The position numbers and the translations under genes are program-made. From Pseudomonas thivervalensis (GTDB lineage Bacteria; Pseudomonadota; Gammaproteobacteria; Pseudomonadales; Pseudomonadaceae): a stretch of DNA of 64,000 nucleotides. A model generated the notes under the pieces. It made no database searches, had not been told where the DNA came from, and worked only from the letters and a program-made list of their open reading frames with translations. Location: positions 1 through 64,000 of the forward strand of contig NZ_LHVE01000013.1 of assembly GCF_001269655.1 (NCBI RefSeq). The letters are read 5' to 3'. Shown here piece after piece: positions 33,869 to 41,315 of this stretch. The stretch's first letter is position 1; each line of letters starts with the position of its first letter.

Positions 33869-34615
33869 ATGAGTAACCCAGCACTGATCGGTAAAGTCGC
33901 CTTGATCCAAGGCGGTTCTCGCGGCATCGGCGCCGCCATCGTCAAACGCCTTGCCGCAGAAGGCGCAGCGGTGGCCTTCACCTACGTCAGCTCTGGCGCC
34001 AAGTCTGAAGAATTGCAGAACAGCATCATCGCCGCCGGCGGCAAGGCCCTGGCGATCAAGGCGGACAGTGCCGACGCCGATGCCGTGCGTAACGCCGTCG
34101 CCGCCACCGTCGAGGCGTTTGGCCGGTTGGACATCCTGGTCAACAACGCGGGCGTGCTGGCCATGGGGCCGCTGGATGAATTCAAACTCGAAGATTTCGA
34201 CCAGACCCTGGCCGTCAACGTGCGCAGCGTGTTCGTCGCCACCCAGGCGGCCGCGAGGCACATGACCGAAGGCGGACGCGTCATCAACATCGGCAGCACC
34301 AACGCCGACCGCATGCCCTTCGCTGGCGGCGCCACGTACGCCATGAGCAAATCCGCGCTGGTGGGCCTGACCAAAGGCCTGGCCCGTGACCTCGGCCCGC
34401 GCGGCATCACCGTCAACAACGTGCAGCCGGGCCCGGTGGACACCGACATGAACCCGGCCGACAGCGACTTCGCCTCCAGCCTGCTGTCGCTGATGGCCGT
34501 CGGGCGCTACGGCAACGTCGATGAAATCGCCAGCTTCGTCGCTTACCTGGCAGGGCCGGAAGCCGGTTATATCACCGGTGCCAGCCTGACCATCGACGGT
34601 GGTTTTGGCGCCTGA
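33869..34615 (+). CDS. SDR family 3-oxoacyl-reductase-like oxidoreductase
   Basis: 248 residues, a classical SDR: GGSRGIGAAI cofactor loop, NNAG, catalytic Ser in NIGSTNAD, and Tyr/Lys in YAMSKSAL, ending TGASLTIDGGFGA. These enzymes reduce or oxidise a hydroxy/keto group with NAD(P)H; the substrate is unknown. It is divergent from the LysR gene and probably its target. The frame runs upstream into the LysR gene, but TGGAGAACATC before ATG 33869 marks the start. Confidence 0.87.
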   Translation: MSNPALIGKVALIQGGSRGIGAAIVKRLAAEGAAVAFTYVSSGAKSEELQNSIIAAGGKALAIKADSADADAVRNAVAATVEAFGRLDILVNNAGVLAMGPLDEFKLEDFDQTLAVNVRSVFVATQAAARHMTEGGRVINIGSTNADRMPFAGGATYAMSKSALVGLTKGLARDLGPRGITVNNVQPGPVDTDMNPADSDFASSLLSLMAVGRYGNVDEIASFVAYLAGPEAGYITGASLTIDGGFGA

Positions 34616-34631
34616 TCCAGCTGTTCATTGT

Positions 34632-34660
34632 GGCGAGGGAGCTTGCTCCCGCTGGGCCGG
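34632..34660. repeat. Single REP-like palindrome (TGTGGCGAGGGAGCTTGCTC...)
   Basis: One copy of the GGCGAGGGAGCTTGCTCCCG element that forms the outer arms at 35522-35683 and the pair at 41131-41222. It lies between convergent SDR and HAD genes. Confidence 0.7.
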
Positions 34661-34690
34661 TCCGACGCTTCGGGCGCAGCAGCCCTTTCT

Positions 34691-35386
34691 TCAGGCCCAC
34701 TCCAATTCCGGCAAACCGCAAAGGCTTGGCTGGAACATTCTCAAGGAGCGGATGATCCCGTCGGCGTGGGCGTATTTTTCGTCCGCCATGGCCGAGTCCG
34801 GAATGGCAATGGCGGTCATGCCGGCGGCTTTCGCGGCTGTCACGCCGAACGGGGAATCCTCGAACACCAGGCAGTCGCGCGGCTCGACACCCAGGCGCCG
34901 GGCGGCGGTGAGGAAGATATCCGGCGCGGGTTTCGCCGCACCGACTTCCGGATCGTCCGCCGTCACGATGCAATCGAACAATGCGAACCAATCCCGGTGC
35001 AACGTGGTTTTCAGCTCGAACGTCGGGCTCGACGAACTGGTCCCCACCGCAATCGGAATGTTGTGGGCCTTCAGATGCCGCACCAGCTCCTCGGCGCCGG
35101 GCATGCCCAAGGCATTAGGAAAACGCTCGCGCATCAAGGGCTCGCGGATGACCAGGAATTCCTGGGGGGTGATCGGTAATTCCAGCGCCTGGACGACGTA
35201 ATTGGCCAGGTCCGTGGCCCCGCGACCGATGATGTTCTGCTTGACGCTCCAGTCGAACGTGCGCCCGTAGCGCTCGGCGATGATGGACGTAACCTCGGTG
35301 TAGATCCCCTCGGTGTCCAGCAACAGTCCGTCCATGTCGAAAATTACAGCCTTGATCGGGCCAAACTCTTTCAGCGGTGCATTCAT
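34691..35386 (-). CDS. HAD-IA family phosphatase (phosphoglucomutase/pseudouridine-phosphatase-like)
   Basis: 231 residues. HAD motifs: VIFDMDGLLLDTE (motif I), VGTSSSSPTFELK (motif II), KPAPDIFLTAARRLG (motif III) and VFEDSPFGVTAAKAAGM (motif IV). A helical cap lies between motifs I and II. The sequence is closest in pattern to pseudouridine-5'-phosphatase (HDHD1) and beta-phosphoglucomutase; which phosphomonoester it cleaves is unknown. Monocistronic. Confidence 0.87.
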   Translation of the reverse strand: MNAPLKEFGPIKAVIFDMDGLLLDTEGIYTEVTSIIAERYGRTFDWSVKQNIIGRGATDLANYVVQALELPITPQEFLVIREPLMRERFPNALGMPGAEELVRHLKAHNIPIAVGTSSSSPTFELKTTLHRDWFALFDCIVTADDPEVGAAKPAPDIFLTAARRLGVEPRDCLVFEDSPFGVTAAKAAGMTAIAIPDSAMADEKYAHADGIIRSLRMFQPSLCGLPELEWA

Positions 35387-35521
35387 CGCATCTGATCCGT
35401 TATCAACACAACATTCCAGGGATGGCTCAGGTGCGGCCAGAGTGGCGTGTTCGCCTTAAAGGATTCAGCAGCATAACGAAGGGGGCTTGGAACCGGCAAT
35501 GGGAAATCCATGAGCGGGGTT

Positions 35522-35683
35522 TTGTGGCGAGGGAGCTTGCGCCCGCTCGGTTCTGTAGGAGCTGGCGAAGCCTGCGATCTTTTGATCTTTCGCTTGAGAT
35601 TCAAGTGTCTTTGGAAAGATCGCAGCCTCGTTGCACTCGACAGCTCCTACGCACCCCAGCGGGAGCAAGCTCCCTCGCCACAA
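35522..35683. repeat. Nested composite repeat: family A pair inside an inverted GGCGAGGGAGC pair
   Basis: The outer arms TTGTGGCGAGGGAGCTTGCG (35522-35547) and the inverse ending CTCCCTCGCCACAA (35658-35683) match at 25 of 26 bases. Between them is a complete family A pair (35555-35650). The whole is a four-arm cruciform-capable element. It lies in the gap between the HAD gene and the small Gly-rich protein gene. Confidence 0.85.
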
Positions 35684-35715
35684 CAGCGGATCGGTGTTGG
35701 ATGACGACGCAGTGG

Positions 35716-36099
35716 TTATTGACCCGAGCTGCCGGAGCCGCCCGATCCCGAGCCGCTGCCGCCCGAGCTGCCACCGCTGTCACTGGTACCGGTTCCGCCA
35801 TTGGTGCCGCCGCCGGCGTCGGCACCGCCCATCGTGCTGCCGCCACTCATCGAACCGCTGCCTGTACCGGGACTGGTGCTGCTGCCGCTGGCATCGCCGC
35901 CATTGCCGCCTCCTACGGAGCCTGGCGGCAAGGCGTTACCGCTGGCACCGGATTTGGAGCCGGCCTCCATTTCCGAGGAAGGTGGCATCCCGCCCTTGTC
36001 CACGGGGGGCGTGCCGCTCGAAGATTGTGCGAAAGCGGCCAACGAACTAACCGAAAGAATCCCGGCGAGTGTCAGCGCTGTCATGTTGGACTTCATCAT
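35716..36099 (-). CDS. Exported Gly/Ser-rich low-complexity protein
   Basis: 127 residues with a signal peptide (about 1-24, ending AAFA). The mature part is almost entirely Gly, Ser, Thr, Pro and Asp, with an irregular (GGSGS)n C-terminus, so it is predicted disordered in the periplasm or outside. AAAAGGAGA lies upstream of the first of two ATGs at 36099. It leads or follows three other small genes on the same strand (36188, 36461, 36906). Function not recognised. Confidence 0.72.
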   Translation of the reverse strand: MMKSNMTALTLAGILSVSSLAAFAQSSSGTPPVDKGGMPPSSEMEAGSKSGASGNALPPGSVGGGNGGDASGSSTSPGTGSGSMSGGSTMGGADAGGGTNGGTGTSDSGGSSGGSGSGSGGSGSSGQ

Positions 36100-36187
36100 G
36101 GTGAGTCTCCTTTTCAAGGTACTTACCTGATGTGTGGCATGTGTGACGGGGCGATGGTGCCACTGGATCGACGGGCGGCCCTGCCGA

Positions 36188-36391
36188 TCAGCTCGGCTTG
36201 CCGGAGGCATCGTCACCGGCGATGTCCGGATCATCCGGGGTCGCCTCGATATCCTCATCGTCGCTGGGTACCTGCTCCACGCCGGCATCGTCATCGGGAG
36301 GGAGCTGGTCGCGGCTCAGCGGGTTGGTGGGCGATGGCAGCGGGTATTCCGGGGTTTCTTCGTCGTTGGGGGCGGGGGAATTGGCAGTCAT
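36188..36391 (-). CDS. Small acidic protein, function unknown
   Basis: 67 residues, very rich in Asp, Glu and Pro (PPDDDAGVEQVPSDDEDIEA), no signal peptide, predicted disordered and cytosolic. AGGAGG four bases before the ATG is a strong ribosome site, which supports a real gene. It resembles the neighbouring 57-residue acidic protein in composition. Confidence 0.65.
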   Translation of the reverse strand: MTANSPAPNDEETPEYPLPSPTNPLSRDQLPPDDDAGVEQVPSDDEDIEATPDDPDIAGDDASGKPS

Positions 36392-36460
36392 ATAACCTCC
36401 TGGCAGGCGCGCGCAGCTGTCCTGCGGCTTACAGAATGCGGGGGATCAGCTTGAGCGACT

Positions 36461-36634
36461 TCAATCGTAGGACTCGTCCTCGAGTTCAGCGTCTTCATCG
36501 TCGAGCAAGGGCACCTTTGCATCATCCATCAAGGAGCCGGGATCTTCATTGCCCGGGTCGTTGGGGCCCGGATCATTGATGAAGGGGACGCCCGTCGGGC
36601 CTTTTTCTTCCTTGCCTTCGGTTTCCGGCGTCAT
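36461..36634 (-). CDS. Very small acidic protein, function unknown
   Basis: 57 residues (MTPETEGKEEKGPTGVPFIN...), acidic C-terminus (DDEDAELEDESYD), with repeated NDPGP/NEDPGS units. No signal peptide. The start at 36634 has GAGGTG four to five bases upstream; the open frame to 36688 is an extension without support. Likely disordered. Similar overall composition to the gene at 36188. Confidence 0.6.
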   Translation of the reverse strand: MTPETEGKEEKGPTGVPFINDPGPNDPGNEDPGSLMDDAKVPLLDDEDAELEDESYD

Positions 36635-36697
36635 GGCACACCTCGTGATTGCTGATGGATGTATGAGTTTGAGGCGGGGGGGTGGCAATCGTTCCCC

Positions 36698-36727
36698 TGT
36701 GTGGGAGCGAGCTTGCTCGCGATAGCG
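36698..36727. repeat. Single REP-like palindrome, family B
   Basis: GTGTGGGAGCGAGCTTGCTC then GCGATAGCGG, one unpaired copy between two small genes. Confidence 0.7.
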
Positions 36728-36812
36728 GTGGCGCAGTTACACAGCGGCTGGACCTGCCTGTTCTTCTTGCCTTGGGCTCCTGATCTCGACACGCCGTCAA
36801 AAAGAAGCCCAA

Positions 36813-36852
36813 AAAAACGGCGCTTCCTATTTCTGAAAGAAGCGCCGTTTTT
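36813..36852 (-). terminator. Strong Rho-independent terminator
   Basis: AAAAACGGCGCTTC (36813-36826) and GAAGCGCCGTTTTT (36839-36852) form a perfect 14-bp stem with a 12-base loop. On the minus strand it is followed by T6 (36811-36817), so it ends the Gly-zipper gene transcript 54 bp past its stop; it also works on the plus strand. Confidence 0.88.
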
Positions 36853-36905
36853 CTAAGTGAACAGCATTACGGCACAACGCCGGTTCTATTCATCCAAGCA
36901 TCCGC

Positions 36906-37316
36906 TTAACGATGCTTTCTCTTGTGCTTGTGCTTCTTGCCACTGGAGTGACCGTCGTTGTCATTGGACAGGTTGCTGCCCAACGCGCCGCCCGCCGCGC
37001 CACCGATGCCTGCGCCGATGGTGGAGCCGGTGGAGCCGCCCAGGCGGTTACCGACAATCGAACCACCGGCCGAGCCCAGGCCACCGCCGATAGCGGCTTC
37101 CGTGCGGCTGCCTTTGCGCGCGCCCACGGCGCTGCCGGCTGCGCCGCCGACACCGGCGCCAATCGCCGCGCCTGTGCTGCCGCCCATTTGCTGGCCGACC
37201 ACGTTGCCCAACACACCGCCCAGACCACCGCCGACTGCAGCGGTACCGTCGCCGGCAGCCATCGCGCCCTGGGCAACCACCAGCCCCAGTACCAAGGTGG
37301 ACAAAGTCAAACGCAT
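36906..37316 (-). CDS. Exported glycine-zipper protein
   Basis: 136 residues: signal peptide (about 1-20), then tandem GxxxG-rich helices (GGGLGGVLGNVVGQQMGGST, repeated three times with a period of about 35 residues), and a Lys/His-rich tail (KKHKHKRKHR). Gly-zipper proteins of this kind insert in or associate with the outer membrane, often under stress. The basic tail is unusual and could bind metals, nucleic acid or lipid A. Followed by a strong terminator. Confidence 0.8.
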   Translation of the reverse strand: MRLTLSTLVLGLVVAQGAMAAGDGTAAVGGGLGGVLGNVVGQQMGGSTGAAIGAGVGGAAGSAVGARKGSRTEAAIGGGLGSAGGSIVGNRLGGSTGSTIGAGIGGAAGGALGSNLSNDNDGHSSGKKHKHKRKHR

Positions 37317-37439
37317 GATAGAAACCTCAAGAATGCCGCATCGGGGAGAAATGGCCGGTGCGCGCGGGCGCGAGTTTACGCCACACAGCGCCAGCCATGA
37401 CGGTTGGACAACGAAACGGCGGATTATTTTATGACAGGC

Positions 37440-37466
37440 AAAAAAAAGCCCGCTGGGGAAACGGGC
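37440..37466 (-). terminator. Rho-independent terminator, leftward
   Basis: On the minus strand GCCCG (from 37466) pairs with CGGGC (37448-37452) and is followed by eight T (37447-37440). It would end a leftward transcript from the 37460-37990 region, where only a weak small ORF (37737-37922) is seen; a small RNA is also possible. Confidence 0.6.
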
Positions 37467-37584
37467 AGGTACTGCTTTCTAACGGATGAGCTCAGAGTAC
37501 GTACCTGCTTGTGAAAGAAACGTGAAAGAAACCGCCGGTTGAGAAAAGATGAAAAATATTTATGTAAAGACCGGAATGCTCCCC

Positions 37585-37688
37585 GTAGGAGCTGCCGAAG
37601 GCTGCGATCTTTTGATCTTTTGATCTTTCGCTTGAGACTCAACTGTCTGGGAAAAGATCGCAGCCTCGTTGCACTCGACAGCTCCTAC
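37585..37688. repeat. Paired REP-like palindrome, family A
   Basis: GTAGGAGCTGCCGAAGGCTG then CGATCTTTT on the left and GATCGCAGCCTCGTTGCACT then CGACAGCTCCTAC on the right, as in the other family A copies. It lies between the terminator at 37440 and the small ORF at 37737. Confidence 0.82.
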
Positions 37689-37736
37689 GCAGCTTCTACA
37701 CCGTCCGGTGGGAACGATCTCTGGTCACGATTCCCG

Positions 37737-37922
37737 TCACTTCTTGACCGGAACCCTGGGCAAAAACTTGGCCTTCTCCCCTCGCTGCACCTTGGCCACC
37801 TTCGTCCTGATGGACTTGATCGGTTCGTCGCCAAAATCTGCATGATAGGCCGACTGGCCACACTGCAACCCTTCATTGATCGGATACGCGGCTCCGTTAT
37901 CCTCGCTGTACGGTGCTCCCAT
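37737..37922 (-). CDS. Possible small hypothetical protein
   Basis: 61 residues (MGAPYSEDNGAAYPINEGLQ...), ending basic (KFLPRVPVKK). AAAGGGGAAAGG lies just before ATG 37922; the frame is open to 37988 with a GTG. Composition is not repetitive, and the region has a leftward terminator downstream at 37440. No family recognised, so it may be spurious. Apart from this, nothing is seen in 37689-38078. Confidence 0.35.
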   Translation of the reverse strand: MGAPYSEDNGAAYPINEGLQCGQSAYHADFGDEPIKSIRTKVAKVQRGEKAKFLPRVPVKK

Positions 37923-38078
37923 TGCCTTTCCCCTTTCATTGAGGTCCATACCGACAACAAACGGTTGCCTGACAATATTGACCTTCACGTCAATGAGACT
38001 AGTCGGTCATCAACAGACTGTTGATTCAACAAAGCCCCTCGCCGACGAATGGAACTCACTGTTTCAGAAAAGAAACAC

Positions 38079-40268
38079 TCATTCAGCGCCCAACATCGTC
38101 CGGTTCAAAACCCGGGAAACCTGGTCGGCTGAATAGGGTTTGGACAAGAATTCAAAGCCCTCATGCCCACTGTGGGCCAACTCTTCGCTGTAGCCGGAGG
38201 TGAGCACCACCGGCAGGTCCGGGCGGCGCTGGCGCAGTTCCCGGGCCAGGGCGATACCGCTGATGCCCGGCATCACCACGTCAGAAAATACCGCGTCGAA
38301 TGCCATCGCATCCGGCCCGACCATTTCCAGCGCTTCTTCAGCGTTGGTCGCCCAGGCGGTTTCGTAGCCCAGGTCCTGGAGGATCTGGTTGGCAAAACGC
38401 CCCACCTCCAGGTTGTCTTCCACGATCAACACCCGGCGCTTGCCCTTTTCCAGCACCAAGTGCGTAACCTCTTCCCTGACCGGCTCGTGGTTTTTTTCGG
38501 GCGCCACCTCCGGAAGGTACAACGTGAACACCGTCCCCTCGCCCACCACGGTGGAAACATCGACGTTGCCACCGGACTGCTTGGCAAAGCCAAACACCTG
38601 GGACAAGCCCAGCCCCGTGCCCTTGCCCACTTCCTTGGTGGTGAAGAAGGGTTCGAAGATGTGCTCGAGCACTGGCGAGTCAATACCGGTACCAGTGTCA
38701 GCCAAGGCAATGGCGGCAAAGGATTGCCCGGCCCCGGCATGACCACGGATCGGCGGCATGCCACCGCCGCAACTGACCCGAAGCCACAGCGTGCCCTGGC
38801 CATTCATGGCATCCCGGGCGTTGAGGGCCATGTTGATCAATGCCGTTTCGAACTGGCTCAAATCCGCGCGGATATAACAAGGTCGGTCGCACAACTCGAC
38901 ATTGACCTGGATTCGCGCCCCGGTGACGGTTTGCAGCATGTCCCCCAGGCTCTGCACCAGCTTGCCCACGTCGATGACTTGCGGCTTCAACGGCTGGCGC
39001 CGGGCAAACGCGAGCAACTGGCTGGTCAGCTTGGAGGCGCGTTCCACCGTTTCCGAAACCGCCGTCATGTAGCGTTGCCGACGGTCGTCGGACAGGTTGG
39101 GCATGCGTAAAAAGTCCACCGAAGAACGGATGATCGTCAGCAGGTTGTTGAAATCATGGGCGACACCACCGGTGAGCTGGCCGATGGCTTCGAGTTTCTG
39201 CGATTGGCGCAGCGCCGCCTCGGTCTGTTTCAAACGCGTGGTGCGTTCCTCGACCCGCTCCTCCAGCGTCGCGTTCAACTCGGCCAGGGCCGCCAGGCCT
39301 TCGCGCACGGCCGCGTCGGCACGGGCGCGCTCGATGTGGGCCCAGGATCGCTCGGTGACCTCCATCAGCAGCGCCAGGTCGTAGGATGACCAGACCCGCG
39401 GCGTTTTGTCGTGAATCGCCATCAGCGCAGTCAATCGCCCGCCCTTGATCAACGGCACGCAGATGGTGGCCGCGATGCCAATGGCCTGGAACGTCGCCGC
39501 CTCCTCCGGCGCCAGCTCCTTGAGGTTGTCGTGGATCACCAGCGGCTTGCCGGCCCGTAGATTCGTGACCGCCAGTCGGCCGAAATCAGCCAGCCTATAG
39601 TGCCCAAGGATATGCGGCGACCCCACCCTGGCCCAATCGCCGCGAATGGTGAAACCGTCCTCGTCCTCATCCATGTCCGCGTAGGCACAATTGGACAGGT
39701 TCAGATGCGCCGCCAGGATCCGCGTGGTGGCGGCCATGATGCTCTGCGGGTCGGCGGCATTCGCCACGGCATTGCCGATAGCATCCAGCACAGCCAGGCG
39801 CTGAGTCATGAACACCGTGGATGTGGTCTCGGTGACCGTGTCCAGCATGCCTACCACCTTGCCGAACTGGTCACGGATGGGGCTGTAGCAGAAGGTGAAA
39901 TAAGCCTGCTCCGGGCCAGCGCCACGCTCGATGACCAAGGGGAAGTTTTCTATAAAGGTCGCTTGCCCTTCGAAAGTCGCGTACACGATCGGCCCGATAT
40001 CGCTCCAGACCTCCTGCCACACCTCATTGAATGGCCGCCCCAGCGCCTCGGGCTTGCTGCCGAGGATCGGCAGGAACGCATCGTTGTACAACGTGATCAG
40101 GTCCGGCCCCCACACGATAGCCTGGGGAAAATGCGAGGCGAGGCTCAGCGCCACGGTGGTCTTCAACACATCAGGCCACTGCCCAGGCGGCCCGAGCGGC
40201 GTGTCCTCCCAAGAATGGCGGCGGACCCGCTCAGCCATTTCTCCATAGCTCTGGAGCCAATCTGTCAT
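38079..40268 (-). CDS. Hybrid sensor histidine kinase with PAS, GAF and receiver domains
   Basis: 729 residues, cytosolic. Order: a PAS-like domain (about 30-155, with WGPDLITLYNDAFLPILG), a GAF domain (about 165-315), a coiled coil, a HisKA domain with phospho-acceptor His371 in GGVAHDFNN, an HATPase domain (ALNARDAMNGQG, DTGTGI, KGTGLGLS) and a C-terminal receiver with Asp663 and Lys710. The HAHDFNN-type histidine box and PAS-GAF layout resemble blue-light or stress kinases that end in a self-contained receiver. No partner response regulator is adjacent. AAGGA precedes ATG 40268. Confidence 0.88.
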   Translation of the reverse strand: MTDWLQSYGEMAERVRRHSWEDTPLGPPGQWPDVLKTTVALSLASHFPQAIVWGPDLITLYNDAFLPILGSKPEALGRPFNEVWQEVWSDIGPIVYATFEGQATFIENFPLVIERGAGPEQAYFTFCYSPIRDQFGKVVGMLDTVTETTSTVFMTQRLAVLDAIGNAVANAADPQSIMAATTRILAAHLNLSNCAYADMDEDEDGFTIRGDWARVGSPHILGHYRLADFGRLAVTNLRAGKPLVIHDNLKELAPEEAATFQAIGIAATICVPLIKGGRLTALMAIHDKTPRVWSSYDLALLMEVTERSWAHIERARADAAVREGLAALAELNATLEERVEERTTRLKQTEAALRQSQKLEAIGQLTGGVAHDFNNLLTIIRSSVDFLRMPNLSDDRRQRYMTAVSETVERASKLTSQLLAFARRQPLKPQVIDVGKLVQSLGDMLQTVTGARIQVNVELCDRPCYIRADLSQFETALINMALNARDAMNGQGTLWLRVSCGGGMPPIRGHAGAGQSFAAIALADTGTGIDSPVLEHIFEPFFTTKEVGKGTGLGLSQVFGFAKQSGGNVDVSTVVGEGTVFTLYLPEVAPEKNHEPVREEVTHLVLEKGKRRVLIVEDNLEVGRFANQILQDLGYETAWATNAEEALEMVGPDAMAFDAVFSDVVMPGISGIALARELRQRRPDLPVVLTSGYSEELAHSGHEGFEFLSKPYSADQVSRVLNRTMLGAE

Positions 40269-40435
40269 TGCGTTCGATCCTTCTGAGACGCCAATACCAA
40301 CGAGGGGAAAGCTTGTGACCCCAAGCAGGGCCGTATTATCCCGCGCCGGGTGGGAATGCGCGATTGGATTGTGGGATGAATCGGGGGGCAAATGGGGGGT
40401 AAAGGGCGGAACTTGGAGGTTGGGCTACAGAAACA

Positions 40436-40546
40436 TCCTACATATCATTGGGAATTGGCCCGATGTAAGCGAGGGGCTTGCTGAGTCGTAAGACATAGAG
40501 CTCAGATACTTACGGCTATGGCAACGTCCTACATATGATTGGGAAT
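40436..40546. repeat. Direct repeats 91 bp apart with an enclosed hairpin
   Basis: TCCTACATATCATTGGGAAT (40436-40455) and TCCTACATATGATTGGGAAT (40527-40546) differ at one base. Between them CGTAAG and CTTACG bracket a hairpin-capable stretch (gtcgtaagacatagagctcagatacttacggc). It lies upstream of the promoter of the DUF3077-type gene. The rest of 40269-40435 is G-rich and shows no gene. Confidence 0.6.
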
Positions 40547-40565
40547 CCCCTTCCCTATCAATCCC

Positions 40566-40595
40566 TTGCGTATTTTTTGCGGTGGCGACTATAGT
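40566..40595 (+). promoter_or_regulatory. Probable promoter of the DUF3077-type gene
   Basis: TTGCGT (40566-40571), 18-bp spacer, TATAGT (40590-40595). It is about 240 bp before the start codon, leaving a long leader. The repeat at 40527-40546 lies just upstream of it. Confidence 0.5.
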
Positions 40596-40601
40596 CTTGG
40601 C

Positions 40602-40832
40602 GTCGCCCAGATGGCGACCGGGTTTGGCGACCCGATTGACACAAGTGCAACGGTGCTTTCTGCTGTGGCAGAAGCACACTCGTGCTCACAGAAACTGCTT
40701 TATGGCAGCTGTGCGCGGGAGACCTTCGGGTCTGCCGGCTCCTTGTGTCACCGGTTCGCCAACCTGCGTACAGCTGTCACCCTTTGTTTGGCGACAAAGT
40801 GTGGCAGTTCATTCATGACACAAGGAATTGAT
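40602..40832 (+). ncRNA. Long structured 5' leader before the DUF3077-type gene
   Basis: About 230 bases with a string of hairpins: GTGCTT(T)CTGC-TGTG-GCAGAAGCAC (40653-40677, ten pairs with one bulge), CTGC/GCAG near 40695-40708, AGACC-TTCG-GGTCT (40720-40733, a UUCG tetraloop), GGTT-CGCC-AACC (40753-40764) and CTTTGT/ACAAAG (40782-40799). It ends at AAGGA before ATG 40833. The frame of the downstream gene is open through the leader, so partial translation cannot be excluded. No known riboswitch was matched. Confidence 0.5.
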
Positions 40833-41111
40833 ATGAACCGATATATGGGCCTCACCAGCAACGCCGACGACCAACCCCTCTACGTCGATACCACCGCCCC
40901 ACTACACATCCTGCTCGACTCAGCCGCCTACCGAATCCGTGCCGCCACCCAGTTCCTGGAGAACTTGGCGATGCGTGATGAACTGACCATCGATCCTGCG
41001 ACCTTGCAAGATCTGGCACAGCTTTGCTGCATCCCGCTGCGCGATGGGTGCGACGTGATCGATGTGATTGCCCGAAGATTAGATGCGGCACCGGCCGGTT
41101 CCACTCTATAA
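40833..41111 (+). CDS. DUF3077-type small protein
   Basis: 92 residues (MNRYMGLTSNADDQPLYVDT...). A helical core DSAAYRIRAATQFLENLAMR followed by TIDPATLQDLAQLCCIPLRDG, as in the DUF3077 family common in Pseudomonas. Function unknown; the family is small, soluble and often present in several copies per genome. ATG 40833 has AAGGA 6 bp upstream; an ATG at 40815 has none. A REP pair follows. Confidence 0.72.
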   Translation: MNRYMGLTSNADDQPLYVDTTAPLHILLDSAAYRIRAATQFLENLAMRDELTIDPATLQDLAQLCCIPLRDGCDVIDVIARRLDAAPAGSTL

Positions 41112-41130
41112 GCCAGCCAGCCGACAACCC

Positions 41131-41222
41131 GTGGCGAGGGAGCTTGCTCCCGCTGGGCTGCGCAGCGGCCCCTTTTGTGAGCGCTGCGCACTCAAGCGGG
41201 AGCAAGCTCCCTCGCCACGGGT
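41131..41222. repeat. Paired REP-like palindrome (CCGTGGCGAGGGAGC)
   Basis: CCGTGGCGAGGGAGCTTGCT then CCCGCT on the left and AGCGGGAGCAAGCTCCCTCG then CCACGG on the right are perfect inverse arms about 40 bp apart. It is the same element that forms the outer arms at 35522-35683, here without a family A insert. Confidence 0.85.
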
Positions 41223-41315
41223 TCATCGTTTCCTTACGGAATAGCATTACGGCAGTTCCACTTTTGGATTGCCTACTAACCTTCCAAAGGTCCGCACAAG
41301 AAAGTCGAAAACAAC

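Noticed and set aside
35377..36579. A 400-codon open frame on the plus strand across the repeat and small genes
   Set aside because: It runs through a nested REP element and opposite the small-protein genes, with compositional bias only.
37539..38024. A 161-codon plus-strand frame
   Set aside because: It starts within a REP pair and has no ribosome site or family pattern; the opposite strand offers a slightly better, but still weak, small ORF.
9856..41222. CRISPR-like array from the many palindromes
   Set aside because: The repeats are dispersed inverted pairs between genes, not regular direct repeats with spacers, and no cas gene is present.
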